DNA of 16,251 nucleotides, taken from assembly GCA_905372235.1 (NCBI GenBank), contig CAJPOF010000055.1, positions 1 through 16,251 of the forward strand, written 5' to 3'. The position numbers and the translations under genes are program-made. This DNA comes from an uncultured Treponema sp. GTDB lineage: Bacteria > Spirochaetota > Spirochaetia > Treponematales > Treponemataceae. This document shows positions 1 to 7,356 of this stretch, piece after piece. Below the pieces are notes generated by a model. The model was given only the letters and a program-made list of their open reading frames with translations, made no database searches and was not told where the DNA came from. Numbering within the stretch: the stretch's first letter is position 1; each line of letters opens with the position of its first letter.

Positions 1-10
1 ATGTCCGCCC

Positions 11-38
11 CAAGAATCGGACTTTTGTCCGATTCTTG
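11..38. repeat. 12-bp hairpin in repeat unit 1
   Basis: CAAGAATCGGAC (11-22), loop TTTT, then GTCCGATTCTTG (27-38): perfect complementarity. The same hairpin is at 115-142 in unit 2. No T-run follows on either strand, so it does not look like an ordinary intrinsic terminator. Confidence 0.9.
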
Positions 39-114
39 CAAGATGTGGTGGTCATTATGTTGAGGGGACATTTTAACTTGTCTTTCAACGAGATAATTGG
101 TCTTATGTCCGCCC

Positions 115-142
115 CAAGAATCGGACTTTTGTCCGATTCTTG
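115..142. repeat. 12-bp hairpin in repeat unit 2
   Basis: Identical to the hairpin at 11-38. In the third, partial unit only the right arm (GTCCGATTCTTG) survives; the left arm has changed and no longer pairs. Confidence 0.9.
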
Positions 143-261
143 CAAGATGTGGTGGTCATCATGTTGAGGGGACATTTTAACGTGTCTTTTAACGAGATAA
201 TTGGTCTTATGTCCGTCCCATGAATTGAGCAGTTTGTCCGATTCTTGCAAGATGATTTATA

Positions 262-286
262 CAAGTTTTCCTGAAAGGAAAACTTG
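262..286. repeat. 11-bp inverted repeat
   Basis: CAAGTTTTCCT (262-272), loop GAA, AGGAAAACTTG (276-286): perfect arms. It lies at the end of the tandem array and directly abuts the GC-rich inverted repeat at 287-337. No T-tract follows on either strand. Role unknown; perhaps the edge of the repeat element or an mRNA 3' end structure for a gene left of the window. Confidence 0.8.
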
Positions 287-337
287 GGGCGGCGGAAGAT
301 GCCTAAACGGTTGTAAAAACCAATTTCACCGCCGCCC
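287..337. repeat. GC-rich inverted repeat, 9-bp arms
   Basis: GGGCGGCGG (287-295) pairs with CCGCCGCCC (329-337) around a 33-nt loop. It sits between the tandem array and the promoter of the galactoside operon. It may mark the right boundary of the repeat element. Confidence 0.7.
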
Positions 338-358
338 AACCTCTTTTCTTAATTTATA

Positions 359-386
359 TTGACAATCCGTGAATCTATTGTATCAT
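359..386 (+). promoter_or_regulatory. Promoter of the galactoside operon
   Basis: TTGACA (359-364, perfect -35) and TATCAT (381-386, -10) are separated by 16 nt. Transcription would start near 393, giving a leader of about 60 nt before the TetR-type gene at 452. A weaker alternative is TTGTGC (392-397), 17 nt, TAGCAT (415-420), whose -10 would lie inside the palindrome at 412-428. Confidence 0.6.
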
Positions 387-411
387 TTTTATTGTGCGTA
401 TTCTTTCATAT

Positions 412-428
412 TGATAGCATGGCTATCA
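412..428. promoter_or_regulatory. Candidate TetR operator
   Basis: TGATAGC (412-418), ATG, GCTATCA (422-428) is a perfect 7-bp inverted repeat with a 3-nt centre, lying 23 bp before the regulator's start codon and just downstream of the predicted promoter. TetR regulators usually bind such palindromes next to their own gene, so autoregulation of the whole operon is a reasonable inference. It has not been compared with known operators. Confidence 0.5.
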
Positions 429-451
429 TGGAATAAGTCGGGAGCTGTTCG

Positions 452-1060
452 ATGAACAAGTTGAAAGACAACACAATGAATTTTATCATAAAGGAAAGCA
501 CGTCTCTTTTCCTTAAAAATTCCATAACGAATGTTACGATGAGCGACATCGCAAAGCAGGTCGGAATCGGCGAGGCGACGTTATATCGTTATTTCAAGAA
601 AAAGCAGAACATAGTCATAAAGGTTTCGGCGAATCTTGCCAAAGAGATTTTTGAATATTACCTTGACTTTGACGACAAACTTTCCGGCGCAAGGCAGCTC
701 GAGGCGTTCTACATGGTGTTCCCAAAACTGTTCGCTTCCCACCCGGACTATTTCAAGTTTGTGAACCAGCTTGACGCATATCTTCTTATGGAAGCCGATA
801 CAGGGCTTCGCGAATACGAGGACAGGATAAAACAATTCTATGATGTCTACAGCAAGGCGTACGAAAAGGGACGCTACGATGGCACTGTGTACGAGATAGA
901 GGATTTGAGGACATTTTATTATGCGACGACCCATTCGCTTCTGAATCTGTGCAAATATCTTTCAAAACCAACCGTTCTTTTGCAGGATCAGGAAATCGAC
1001 GGCAAAAAAGAGATTGAGCAGCTTGTAAAGCTTATTCTGAATGCGCTCAAAAATAATTAA
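452..1060 (+). CDS. TetR/AcrR-family transcriptional regulator
   Basis: A 202-residue protein, the normal size for the family. Residues about 8-55 form the TetR DNA-binding domain: the MSDIAKQVGIGEATLYRYF segment is the helix-turn-helix with its typical A-x-x-x-G-V/I and L-Y-x-Y-F pattern. The rest is a helical ligand-binding and dimerisation domain too divergent to predict an inducer. GGGAG at 440-444 lies 7 nt before the ATG. The gene opens a tightly spaced operon: the alpha-galactosidase starts 14 nt after its stop, followed by galK and galT. It most likely represses this operon from the palindrome at 412-428, with a galactoside or galactose-derived effector; this is inferred from position only. 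LacI, AraC or ROK regulators are the more usual local regulators of galactoside genes. Confidence 0.9.
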   Translation: MNKLKDNTMNFIIKESTSLFLKNSITNVTMSDIAKQVGIGEATLYRYFKKKQNIVIKVSANLAKEIFEYYLDFDDKLSGARQLEAFYMVFPKLFASHPDYFKFVNQLDAYLLMEADTGLREYEDRIKQFYDVYSKAYEKGRYDGTVYEIEDLRTFYYATTHSLLNLCKYLSKPTVLLQDQEIDGKKEIEQLVKLILNALKNN

Positions 1061-1074
1061 GGATAAAAATATAT

Positions 1075-2685
1075 ATGTACATAGTGTATAGGGTTTCCGG
1101 TTGCGGCAAAGTGACAGGAAAAAGCAACGAAGACTTGGAGCTGATTTTTTCCACGGAGAAAAACAGGACAAAAGTCGAGATAAAGGCAATGGCGGACCTT
1201 AGTCTTGTCGCCGCCGTCCAAGAGATTTCCCACGCTTACGGAAAAGAAGACCTTTTTTTTGTGAACGGCTATCAGTCGTGGACGGACAGTTTTGAGTACG
1301 GATATGACAAACGTCTGAAGGACGCAAAAAGCATTTTTCCTCCTATAAGGAACACGTTCGCACTTTCGCAGTATGGGGATTCGTTTTTTTACGAATACAA
1401 AAAAAATGTCTTTCACGGATACGACGTAAGTTACATAAAGGGAGAAAATCCGCTTTTTGTCGGGAATCTGAACTACAGGACAGCCTATCTTATAATCGAG
1501 CATCATAAAAAAAAGAATCTTCTCCTTCTTAAAAGCGATGTGGAGAACATTCATCTTGAGGCAGGAAAAAGTATTTCGCTTTTTGACTACGTGATTTCAC
1601 TCGACATCAAAAAGGGCATGGAAGAGTATTTCGGATTTTTCAGGAAGCCTTCCGCAAAAAAACTTTTCGGCTATACAAGCTGGTACAACCATTATCAGAA
1701 TATAGACGAAAATGTGATTGAAAAGGCTCTTGACGGGGCTTCGCCGGATTTTGAACTTTTCCAGATTGACGACGGCTACGAAACTTATGTCGGGGATTGG
1801 CTTGATGTTGACCAAAAGAAATTCCCGAACGGGCTTTCTCCGCTGGTTGAAAAAATCCACAAAAAAGGCATGATGGCAGGAATATGGCTTGCTCCGTTCG
1901 CCGCCGAAAAAAACTCGAAAGTGTTCAAATCCCATCCGGAATGGTTCGTTACCAAAAAGAACGGAAAGCCTTTGAAAGCCGGCGCGAACTGGAGCGGTTT
2001 TTATGCGCTAAATCTTGATGTTCCGGATGCGGTTTCGTGCATAAAAAAGTTTCTTTCTTTCTATTTGGATTTAGGCTTTGATTTTTTCAAACTGGATTTT
2101 CTTTATGCGATAAATCTTGTTCCTCTCAAAGGGCTTTCAAGGGCGCAGACTGCCCAAAAGGCATATTCTTTGTTGAGGAGCATTCTTGGGGAAAAACTGA
2201 TTTTGGGCTGCGGTGCAGTACCGTCCAATTCCTGCGAGGTTTTCGACTATCTTAGAATCGGCCCTGATGTCTCGCTCATGTTCGACGATGTATGGTACAT
2301 GAGGCATCTTCATCGTGAAAGAATTTCCACGAAAATCACTATTCGGAACACAATCTACAGAAGTTTTTTTAACGGAAGGGCATTTTTGAACGACCCGGAC
2401 GTGTTCGTTCTTCGGGACGAGAACGTAAAACTTTCGTCCGAACAGAAAAAAGCCTTGGTTACGATAAACGCGCTTTTCGGAAGCCTTTTTCTTACAAGCG
2501 ACAATCCTGCTTCTTTCGGCACGGAACAGAAAAAGGTTTTGCAAGAGGCTTTGAATCTTTTCAGAAATGGGAATGCAATCGGATTTCGGACAAAGAAAAA
2601 TTCTATCGAAATTGATTATGAACTGTACGGAAAAAAGACTTCTGTCTTGTACGACATCGAAAAAGGCGTTTTGCATGAACTTTAA
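1075..2685 (+). CDS. GH36-type alpha-galactosidase
   Basis: A 536-residue enzyme predicted to hydrolyse terminal alpha-galactosyl bonds (melibiose, raffinose-type sugars) with retention. The N-terminal part (about 1-190) is a beta-sandwich-like region with the NGYQSWTDS motif (64-72). The TIM barrel follows: FGYTSWYNHY (198-207), IDDGYETYVGDWLDVD (231-246) and KGMMAGIWLAPF (264-275). FFKLDF places the likely nucleophile at D341, and RIGPDVS the likely acid/base at D398; NDPDVFVLR (439-447) is another family block. No signal peptide is visible, so it should act on imported sugars. At 536 residues it is shorter than the 700+ residue bacterial GH36 enzymes, because the N-terminal domain is compact. 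The start has a modest AAGGA site 11 nt upstream. Its position before galK and galT supports the assignment. Exact substrate is unknown. Confidence 0.88.
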   Translation: MYIVYRVSGCGKVTGKSNEDLELIFSTEKNRTKVEIKAMADLSLVAAVQEISHAYGKEDLFFVNGYQSWTDSFEYGYDKRLKDAKSIFPPIRNTFALSQYGDSFFYEYKKNVFHGYDVSYIKGENPLFVGNLNYRTAYLIIEHHKKKNLLLLKSDVENIHLEAGKSISLFDYVISLDIKKGMEEYFGFFRKPSAKKLFGYTSWYNHYQNIDENVIEKALDGASPDFELFQIDDGYETYVGDWLDVDQKKFPNGLSPLVEKIHKKGMMAGIWLAPFAAEKNSKVFKSHPEWFVTKKNGKPLKAGANWSGFYALNLDVPDAVSCIKKFLSFYLDLGFDFFKLDFLYAINLVPLKGLSRAQTAQKAYSLLRSILGEKLILGCGAVPSNSCEVFDYLRIGPDVSLMFDDVWYMRHLHRERISTKITIRNTIYRSFFNGRAFLNDPDVFVLRDENVKLSSEQKKALVTINALFGSLFLTSDNPASFGTEQKKVLQEALNLFRNGNAIGFRTKKNSIEIDYELYGKKTSVLYDIEKGVLHEL

Positions 2686-2754
2686 AAATGCAAGACCTTG
2701 GCGCACATTCGGAGAAAATGTTTACGGAAAACTAAAAATCTTTGGAGATAATGC

Positions 2755-4035
2755 ATGAATATCGACGAAATCAAAAAGACAATAGAAAGCGGCGGATTGG
2801 ACGGAAAACTAAAGGAACTTTATGTCGATGCGGACATGATTTTTGCCCAAAGAAAGCGATTTTTGGCTAGCCTTGCGCAGTTTGAAAAAAACTTTTCTTC
2901 AAAAGATGTGTCTATTTTTTCAAGTCCGGGGCGAAGTGAGATTTCAGGAAACCATACAGACCATCAGCACGGAATGGCTGTTGCCGCTGCCGTAAACATG
3001 GACGTTTTGTGCGTAGCGGCAAAAAACAGTTCTTCTGCGGTGTGCGTAATCTCGGAAGGCTATGAGCCGTTCCGCATAGACTCAAGGAATCTTGAGATTG
3101 TTAAGCAGGAAGAAGGAACTACGGTCGCCCTTATAAAGGGAATTCTTTCAGGAATGAAGGAAAACGGCTTTGAAATCGGCGGTTTTGACTGCTACATGAC
3201 AAGCAGCGTTCTTCAAGGTTCGGGACTTTCGTCTTCCGCTGCATTCGAAAACGCCATCGGAACTATCGTGAATTATTTTTTTAACGGCGGAAAAATACAT
3301 CCTACGGAAATTGCAAAAATCTCCAAATTCGCAGAGAACGTATACTTCGGAAAGCCTTCAGGTCTTTTGGATCAGATTGCAAGCAGCACCGGAGGGCTTA
3401 TCACTATTGATTTTAAAGACCCCGAAAATCCGCTTGTGAAAAAAATCGACGTAGATTTCGAGCGCTTCGGTTCTACGCTCTGTATCGTTGACACTAAGGG
3501 AAGTCATGCAGAGCTTACGGACGAATATGCCGCCATCCCAAAAGAGATGAAAACGGTCGCGTCTTTTTTCAAAAAAACGCATTTAAGGAACGTGGATTCA
3601 TCCGATTTTTATGAGAACATCGCAGAACTTCGGAAAACCTGCTCCGACAGGGCTATATTGAGGGCGATACATTTTTTTACCGAGGAAGAAAATGTTTCTA
3701 GTATTTCCGATTGCCTTGAAAAAAACGATTTTGAAGGCTTTCTTCATTTTATAAAAAAATCGGGAAACAGTTCTTTCAAGTTCCTGCAGAACATATATTC
3801 AACAAAGCACCCTGAAATCCAAAACATTTCCCTTGCCCTTGCGCTAAGCGAGCATTTGCTTGAAGACGGAAATGGTGTCGCACGGGTTCACGGAGGCGGT
3901 TTTGCAGGAACTATACAGGCTTTCGTCAGAAATGATTTTGTCCCGAGTTACAGGGAAAACATCGAGGCAGTTTTTGACAAAGGCTCCTGCCACACACTAA
4001 AGATAAGACCATGCGGCAGCGTAAATGTGATATGA
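2755..4035 (+). CDS. galK: Galactokinase
   Basis: A GHMP-family kinase of 426 residues that phosphorylates galactose at C1 with ATP, the first Leloir step. All three GHMP motifs are present: PGRSEISGNHTDHQHG (58-73, the galactokinase signature in a variant form), LQGSGLSSSAAFE (153-165, phosphate-binding loop) and VHGGGFAGTIQAF (378-390). LLDQIAS holds the probable catalytic Asp (D206). Motif 1 has HTDHQHG where the well-known enzymes read EHTDY. TGGAG (2743-2747) is 7 nt before the ATG. It lies 69 nt after the alpha-galactosidase stop and 28 nt before galT, so galactose released by the hydrolase feeds straight into it. Confidence 0.93.
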   Translation: MNIDEIKKTIESGGLDGKLKELYVDADMIFAQRKRFLASLAQFEKNFSSKDVSIFSSPGRSEISGNHTDHQHGMAVAAAVNMDVLCVAAKNSSSAVCVISEGYEPFRIDSRNLEIVKQEEGTTVALIKGILSGMKENGFEIGGFDCYMTSSVLQGSGLSSSAAFENAIGTIVNYFFNGGKIHPTEIAKISKFAENVYFGKPSGLLDQIASSTGGLITIDFKDPENPLVKKIDVDFERFGSTLCIVDTKGSHAELTDEYAAIPKEMKTVASFFKKTHLRNVDSSDFYENIAELRKTCSDRAILRAIHFFTEEENVSSISDCLEKNDFEGFLHFIKKSGNSSFKFLQNIYSTKHPEIQNISLALALSEHLLEDGNGVARVHGGGFAGTIQAFVRNDFVPSYRENIEAVFDKGSCHTLKIRPCGSVNVI

Positions 4036-4063
4036 TTTTACAAAGACTTTCAGGAGGAACAGC

Positions 4064-5581
4064 ATGAATCTTACCGAAGGAATCTACAGGCTTATATCGT
4101 ACGGACTTGATACGGCTTTAATCGAAAACAAGGACATTTCATATTGCAAGAACCGTTTTTTTGAATTGTTCGGGATTGGCGGACCTGAAAGCGGCTTTGA
4201 GGTTTTTAAAAAGACTTTTGAGAACTCGGATTCCCTTGAAGAAATCGTGGATTTTCTTTGCGACATTGCCTATGAAAAAGGTCTTATAAAGCAGAACACT
4301 GTCGCTTTCAGGGACATTTTCGACGCAAAAATTATGGATATTCTTATGCCCAGACCTTCCGAAGTCCAAAGACTGTTTTGGGAAAAGTACGCTGTCTCTC
4401 CAAAAGAGGCGACAGACTATTACTACAGGCAGAGCCGCGATTCAAACTATATAAAGACTTACAGGGTCAAAAAGGATATAAGCTGGAAGCACGAGACGGA
4501 ATTCGGGGATTTGGACATTACAATAAACCTTTCGAAGCCCGAAAAAGATCCAAGGGATATAGCCCTTGCAAAAACCGAAAAAAAGGCGACATATCCAAGA
4601 TGTCTTCTGTGTCCTGAAAACGAAGGCTACGCAGGTAGGCTTGACCATCCTGCAAGGAACAACATTCGCCTTATTCCTTTGGTTCTTGACGGGGAAGAAT
4701 GGTTCCTTCAATATTCTCCGTACGTCTATTACAACGAGCATTGCATTGTGCTGAACAGCGCGCACACGCCGATGACAATCAACGCTTCGACATTCAAGAA
4801 ACTTCTTGATTTTTTGGATATTTTCCCGCATTACATAATAGGCTCTAACGCCGACCTTCCGATTGTGGGCGGTTCGATTCTTGCCCATGAGCATTTTCAG
4901 GGCGGCGCATATACTTTCGCATTGAACAAAGCCCCGTTCCTAAAGGAATTTTCCGTAAAAGGATTCGATGATGTTCGTTCTGGAATTGTAAAATGGCCGA
5001 TGAGCGTAATCCGCCTTGTCTCAAAAAACAGGAACAGCATAATGGAACTTGCAAGCCATATTCTTTCAGTCTGGAAAAACTATACGGACAAAGAATCATT
5101 CGTCTTTTCCGAGACGGACGGAATTCCTCACAACACGATAACACCCATCGCATCCGTGGGTAGCGACGGCTATGTGCTTGATCTTGTTTTAAGGAACAAC
5201 ATCACGACGGAAAAGCATCCGCTTGGAGTGTATCATCCTCACAAGGAGCTCCACCACATAAAAAAGGAAAACATCGGTCTTATCGAGGTCATGGGACTTG
5301 CGATTCTTCCAAGCCGCCTAAAATCCGAGATGGAAAAAGTGAAATCCTCAATTCTTGAAGGAATCGATGTGGAATCCGTTCCCGAAATAAAAGCACATTC
5401 TGAATGGGTGAAAAACTTTCTTCCCAAATACAAAAAATCCGACCTTTCGCCTGAAAACATCGATGGAATCCTGAAGGCGGAGATTGGAAATGTGTTTCTA
5501 AAAGTTCTTTGGGACGCAGGGGTATACAAGCAGACGGAAGAGGGGATAAAGGGATTCGAGCGTTTCCTGAATGTTTTATAG
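4064..5581 (+). CDS. galT: UTP/UDP-glucose-hexose-1-phosphate uridylyltransferase, class II
   Basis: At 505 residues this is the long class II GalT found in Firmicutes and some spirochaetes, not the roughly 350-residue E. coli type. It transfers UMP from UDP-glucose to galactose-1-phosphate. Visible features are YPRCLLCPENEGYAGR (177-192, with a CxxC pair at C180/C183) and GGSILAHEHFQGG (269-281), whose H275-E-H277 motif is the likely site of the covalent uridylyl-histidine. A helical N-terminal region (1-140) is typical of the class. AGGAGG (4052-4057) is an ideal ribosome site 6 nt before the ATG. It is the last gene of the galactoside operon. GalE and phosphoglucomutase, needed to finish the pathway, are not in this window. 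Confidence 0.93.
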   Translation: MNLTEGIYRLISYGLDTALIENKDISYCKNRFFELFGIGGPESGFEVFKKTFENSDSLEEIVDFLCDIAYEKGLIKQNTVAFRDIFDAKIMDILMPRPSEVQRLFWEKYAVSPKEATDYYYRQSRDSNYIKTYRVKKDISWKHETEFGDLDITINLSKPEKDPRDIALAKTEKKATYPRCLLCPENEGYAGRLDHPARNNIRLIPLVLDGEEWFLQYSPYVYYNEHCIVLNSAHTPMTINASTFKKLLDFLDIFPHYIIGSNADLPIVGGSILAHEHFQGGAYTFALNKAPFLKEFSVKGFDDVRSGIVKWPMSVIRLVSKNRNSIMELASHILSVWKNYTDKESFVFSETDGIPHNTITPIASVGSDGYVLDLVLRNNITTEKHPLGVYHPHKELHHIKKENIGLIEVMGLAILPSRLKSEMEKVKSSILEGIDVESVPEIKAHSEWVKNFLPKYKKSDLSPENIDGILKAEIGNVFLKVLWDAGVYKQTEEGIKGFERFLNVL

Positions 5582-5743
5582 GATTTTCCATCGCAAGAGG
5601 AAAAACAGCTCTCGAAAAACTAAGCGGCTTGCGTTCGAAAGACTTGGATTTTGTTTTTATGAGCTGCTTTCATTGTTTTTGTGAAAATGCTAAACTAAAA
5701 GCCTATATTTTTAGCTCGATGAGCAAAAAACGGAGGAATCGTC

Positions 5744-6556
5744 ATGTCAGAGTTAGGTGTTGTGGAAGATACACTTTTTATTCCCATGCTTGGAAGAATC
5801 TATGCAAGCGAAAAATGTCCCGCCATTCTTTATGATAAAAAAGCTCTTTCATTAAAAGACAGGCTTCCTTCCGGCATGATAGAAAACGACGGGCAGACTC
5901 AGTACACTCTTCTTGCGTCGGCATCTCGTTCTTCAAACATGGATAGATACATAAAAAACTTTCTGGAACGTAAGCCGAACGCCTGCGTGGTTCAACTGGG
6001 CGTCGGGCTTGAGACCACGTTCAACAGAAACGACAACGAAAAAACTTGCTGGTACGATGTCGATTTACCCGATGTTATTGAATACAGGAAAACTTTGCTT
6101 CCGGAATCCGAGCGGGAAATCTACCTTAAAGGAGACGCTTTCTCGGATTTTTGGATAAAGGAAGTTCGTTCCAAGGAAAACGATGCTCCAATCCTTGTTA
6201 CGGCAAGCGGACTTTTCTATTATTTTGAGGAAGAAAAAGTCGTTTCGCTTTTAAGAATGCTGGCTTCTTACGGCGACATAGAAGTCGTCTTCGATACTGT
6301 GAACAAAAGCGGCATGAACATGATGCGGAAAAAATACATGAAGCAGGTGGGGCATGAGGATGCAAAAATGTTTTTTTATGTCGATTCCGCCTCGGCTCTT
6401 GCAGCAAAAATAGGAAAAAACGTAAAAGTCCTTTCGGAAGAAGGCTATTACAAATATATCGACAAATCGGGCGTAAAGATTTTCACAAAAATCAGCATGC
6501 TTGTTTCCGACCGGTTGAATATGGTGAAGATGGTGCATTTGTCTCTAAAAAAATAG
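5744..6556 (+). CDS. Class I SAM-dependent methyltransferase, LCM/PPM (COG3315-like) family
   Basis: A 270-residue cytoplasmic protein that looks like the leucine carboxyl methyltransferase / polyketide O-methyltransferase family. Motif I is VVQLGVGLETTFNR (82-95), the SAM loop of this family, followed by WYDVDLPDVIEYRK (103-116) whose acidic residues would hold the SAM ribose. ASGLFYYFEEEKV (154-166) matches the family's fourth block. The substrate cannot be told: bacterial members often methylate small-molecule carboxyl or hydroxyl groups and are poorly characterised. GGAGG (5732-5736) lies 7 nt before the ATG. It is separated by 162 nt from galT. A TGCTAAACT extended -10-like site (5688-5696) suggests its own promoter, but no good -35 is seen. 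Confidence 0.75.
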   Translation: MSELGVVEDTLFIPMLGRIYASEKCPAILYDKKALSLKDRLPSGMIENDGQTQYTLLASASRSSNMDRYIKNFLERKPNACVVQLGVGLETTFNRNDNEKTCWYDVDLPDVIEYRKTLLPESEREIYLKGDAFSDFWIKEVRSKENDAPILVTASGLFYYFEEEKVVSLLRMLASYGDIEVVFDTVNKSGMNMMRKKYMKQVGHEDAKMFFYVDSASALAAKIGKNVKVLSEEGYYKYIDKSGVKIFTKISMLVSDRLNMVKMVHLSLKK

Positions 6557-6626
6557 CGTTCGATTTTTCATTTTTGCTTGGATTTTACGCAAGACAATGC
6601 GCAGACTTTTTTTATTCCCTCTAATG

Positions 6627-6635
6627 TGATAAAAT
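6627..6635 (+). promoter_or_regulatory. Extended -10 just upstream of the lipoprotein gene
   Basis: TGATAAAAT (6627-6635) is an extended -10 (TGN + TAAAAT) ending 7 nt before the GTG start at 6643. The -35 region is T-rich and weak. If used, the first transcribed base would be at or next to the start codon. The 11-mer TAAAATCCTTC (6630-6640) recurs on the minus strand at 10961-10951, upstream of the pseudouridine synthase. Confidence 0.45.
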
Positions 6636-6642
6636 CCTTCTT

Positions 6643-7341
6643 GTGAAATCCGTGAAATTTCTTGTTTTTTTTCTGATTTTATCGATTCCGTCCGCTTTAT
6701 TGATTTCCTGTTCGCAGGGGCATAGTTCGGAAATTGTGTATCTTAACGAAGACACGCTCCGTTCCCTTACCGAAGATAAGGAGCGGAATCTTGTGTGGAC
6801 GAGGGAGCTGGAGAGCGTCCGCCTTCTTAGGGATATTTCGAAAAATAAAGCCGTTGACGAAAATTCTAAACTTTCGACCGTTATGCTTTGTGCGGTGCAT
6901 GGCGACTATCTTCCCGACCCGATTTACCCTGAACTTCCGGGCTTCGGAAGCCTTGACACTTCCTCGCTTTCAAAAGAACACAGGGCTTTTTTTGATGAGT
7001 TTTCCGAGCAGATTTCAATGTGGAAGTTCCCGGAAGAAAAAGTCGAGAAAAATTCTTTGTTTTTCCTTGCGCTTTTCAAGTCTGATGTGGAAAACGGCTG
7101 GAAGGACTTTTTCGGAACTGATTTTCCGTTGGAAGAAAAAAACGAATCCCAAAAAACTGATAAAAAAGAGGCAAGGCTTTTTACGTCCTGGCTTTACGGA
7201 AAACCTTTTGTGGACGAGGATTCCATCCTTGTTCCTGTGCGTTTTTTCTGCGCCGAAGGAAGCGTGGATGTAAGGCTTTGCTCGTCAAAGGAAAAACCGG
7301 TTATAGACCAAATAGCCGTCATAAAATGGAACGGAAAATAG
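6643..7341 (+). CDS. Small predicted lipoprotein, unknown function
   Basis: A 232-residue protein with a short basic N terminus, a hydrophobic stretch (residues 6-20) and LISC, a relaxed spirochaete-type lipobox with C23 as the lipidated residue. It is therefore probably anchored in a membrane and faces the periplasm or surface. The mature part is acidic and lysine-rich, with no domain that I recognise. The start is GTG with no Shine-Dalgarno; a second GTG nine bases on would give a slightly shorter signal peptide. The stop is 15 nt before the next gene, so the two probably form one transcript. Confidence 0.75.
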   Translation: MKSVKFLVFFLILSIPSALLISCSQGHSSEIVYLNEDTLRSLTEDKERNLVWTRELESVRLLRDISKNKAVDENSKLSTVMLCAVHGDYLPDPIYPELPGFGSLDTSSLSKEHRAFFDEFSEQISMWKFPEEKVEKNSLFFLALFKSDVENGWKDFFGTDFPLEEKNESQKTDKKEARLFTSWLYGKPFVDEDSILVPVRFFCAEGSVDVRLCSSKEKPVIDQIAVIKWNGK

Positions 7342-7356
7342 AAAGGGGGGCTTTCC

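Larger units (their letters stand above)
1..254. repeat. 104-bp tandem repeat, 2.4 copies
   Basis: Unit 1 is 1-104 and unit 2 is 105-208; compared by eye they differ at only three positions (t56/c160, t84/g188 region, c/t at about 88/192). A third, decayed unit runs from 209 to about 254 and then diverges. Each unit begins ATGTCCGYCC and contains a GCAAGATG block. Both intact units carry a perfect 12-bp inverted repeat with a TTTT loop; in the third copy the left arm has decayed. The window starts exactly at a unit boundary, so the array may extend to the left. A TTG-initiated reading frame crosses it on the minus strand (339 to 103), but its repeated peptide comes from the DNA repeat, so no gene is called. 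Function unknown. Confidence 0.9.

Noticed and set aside
1..254. CRISPR array
   Set aside because: The repeats are 104 bp and directly tandem, without spacers between short repeats.
103..339. Minus-strand ORF of 78 residues across the tandem repeats
   Set aside because: It starts with TTG, its repeated peptide follows the DNA repeat, and no ribosome site or family is seen.
2567..2758. Small ORF overlapping the end of the alpha-galactosidase and the start of galK
   Set aside because: It is in another frame, has no conserved sequence, and is covered by the real genes.
5580..5608. TTTTCC / GGAAAA hairpin after galT as a terminator
   Set aside because: Only six pairs with no T-run behind it, so no terminator is called for the galactoside operon.
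6590..6612. Weak CGCA / TGCG hairpin with T-run after the methyltransferase
   Set aside because: A four-pair stem is too short to support a terminator.
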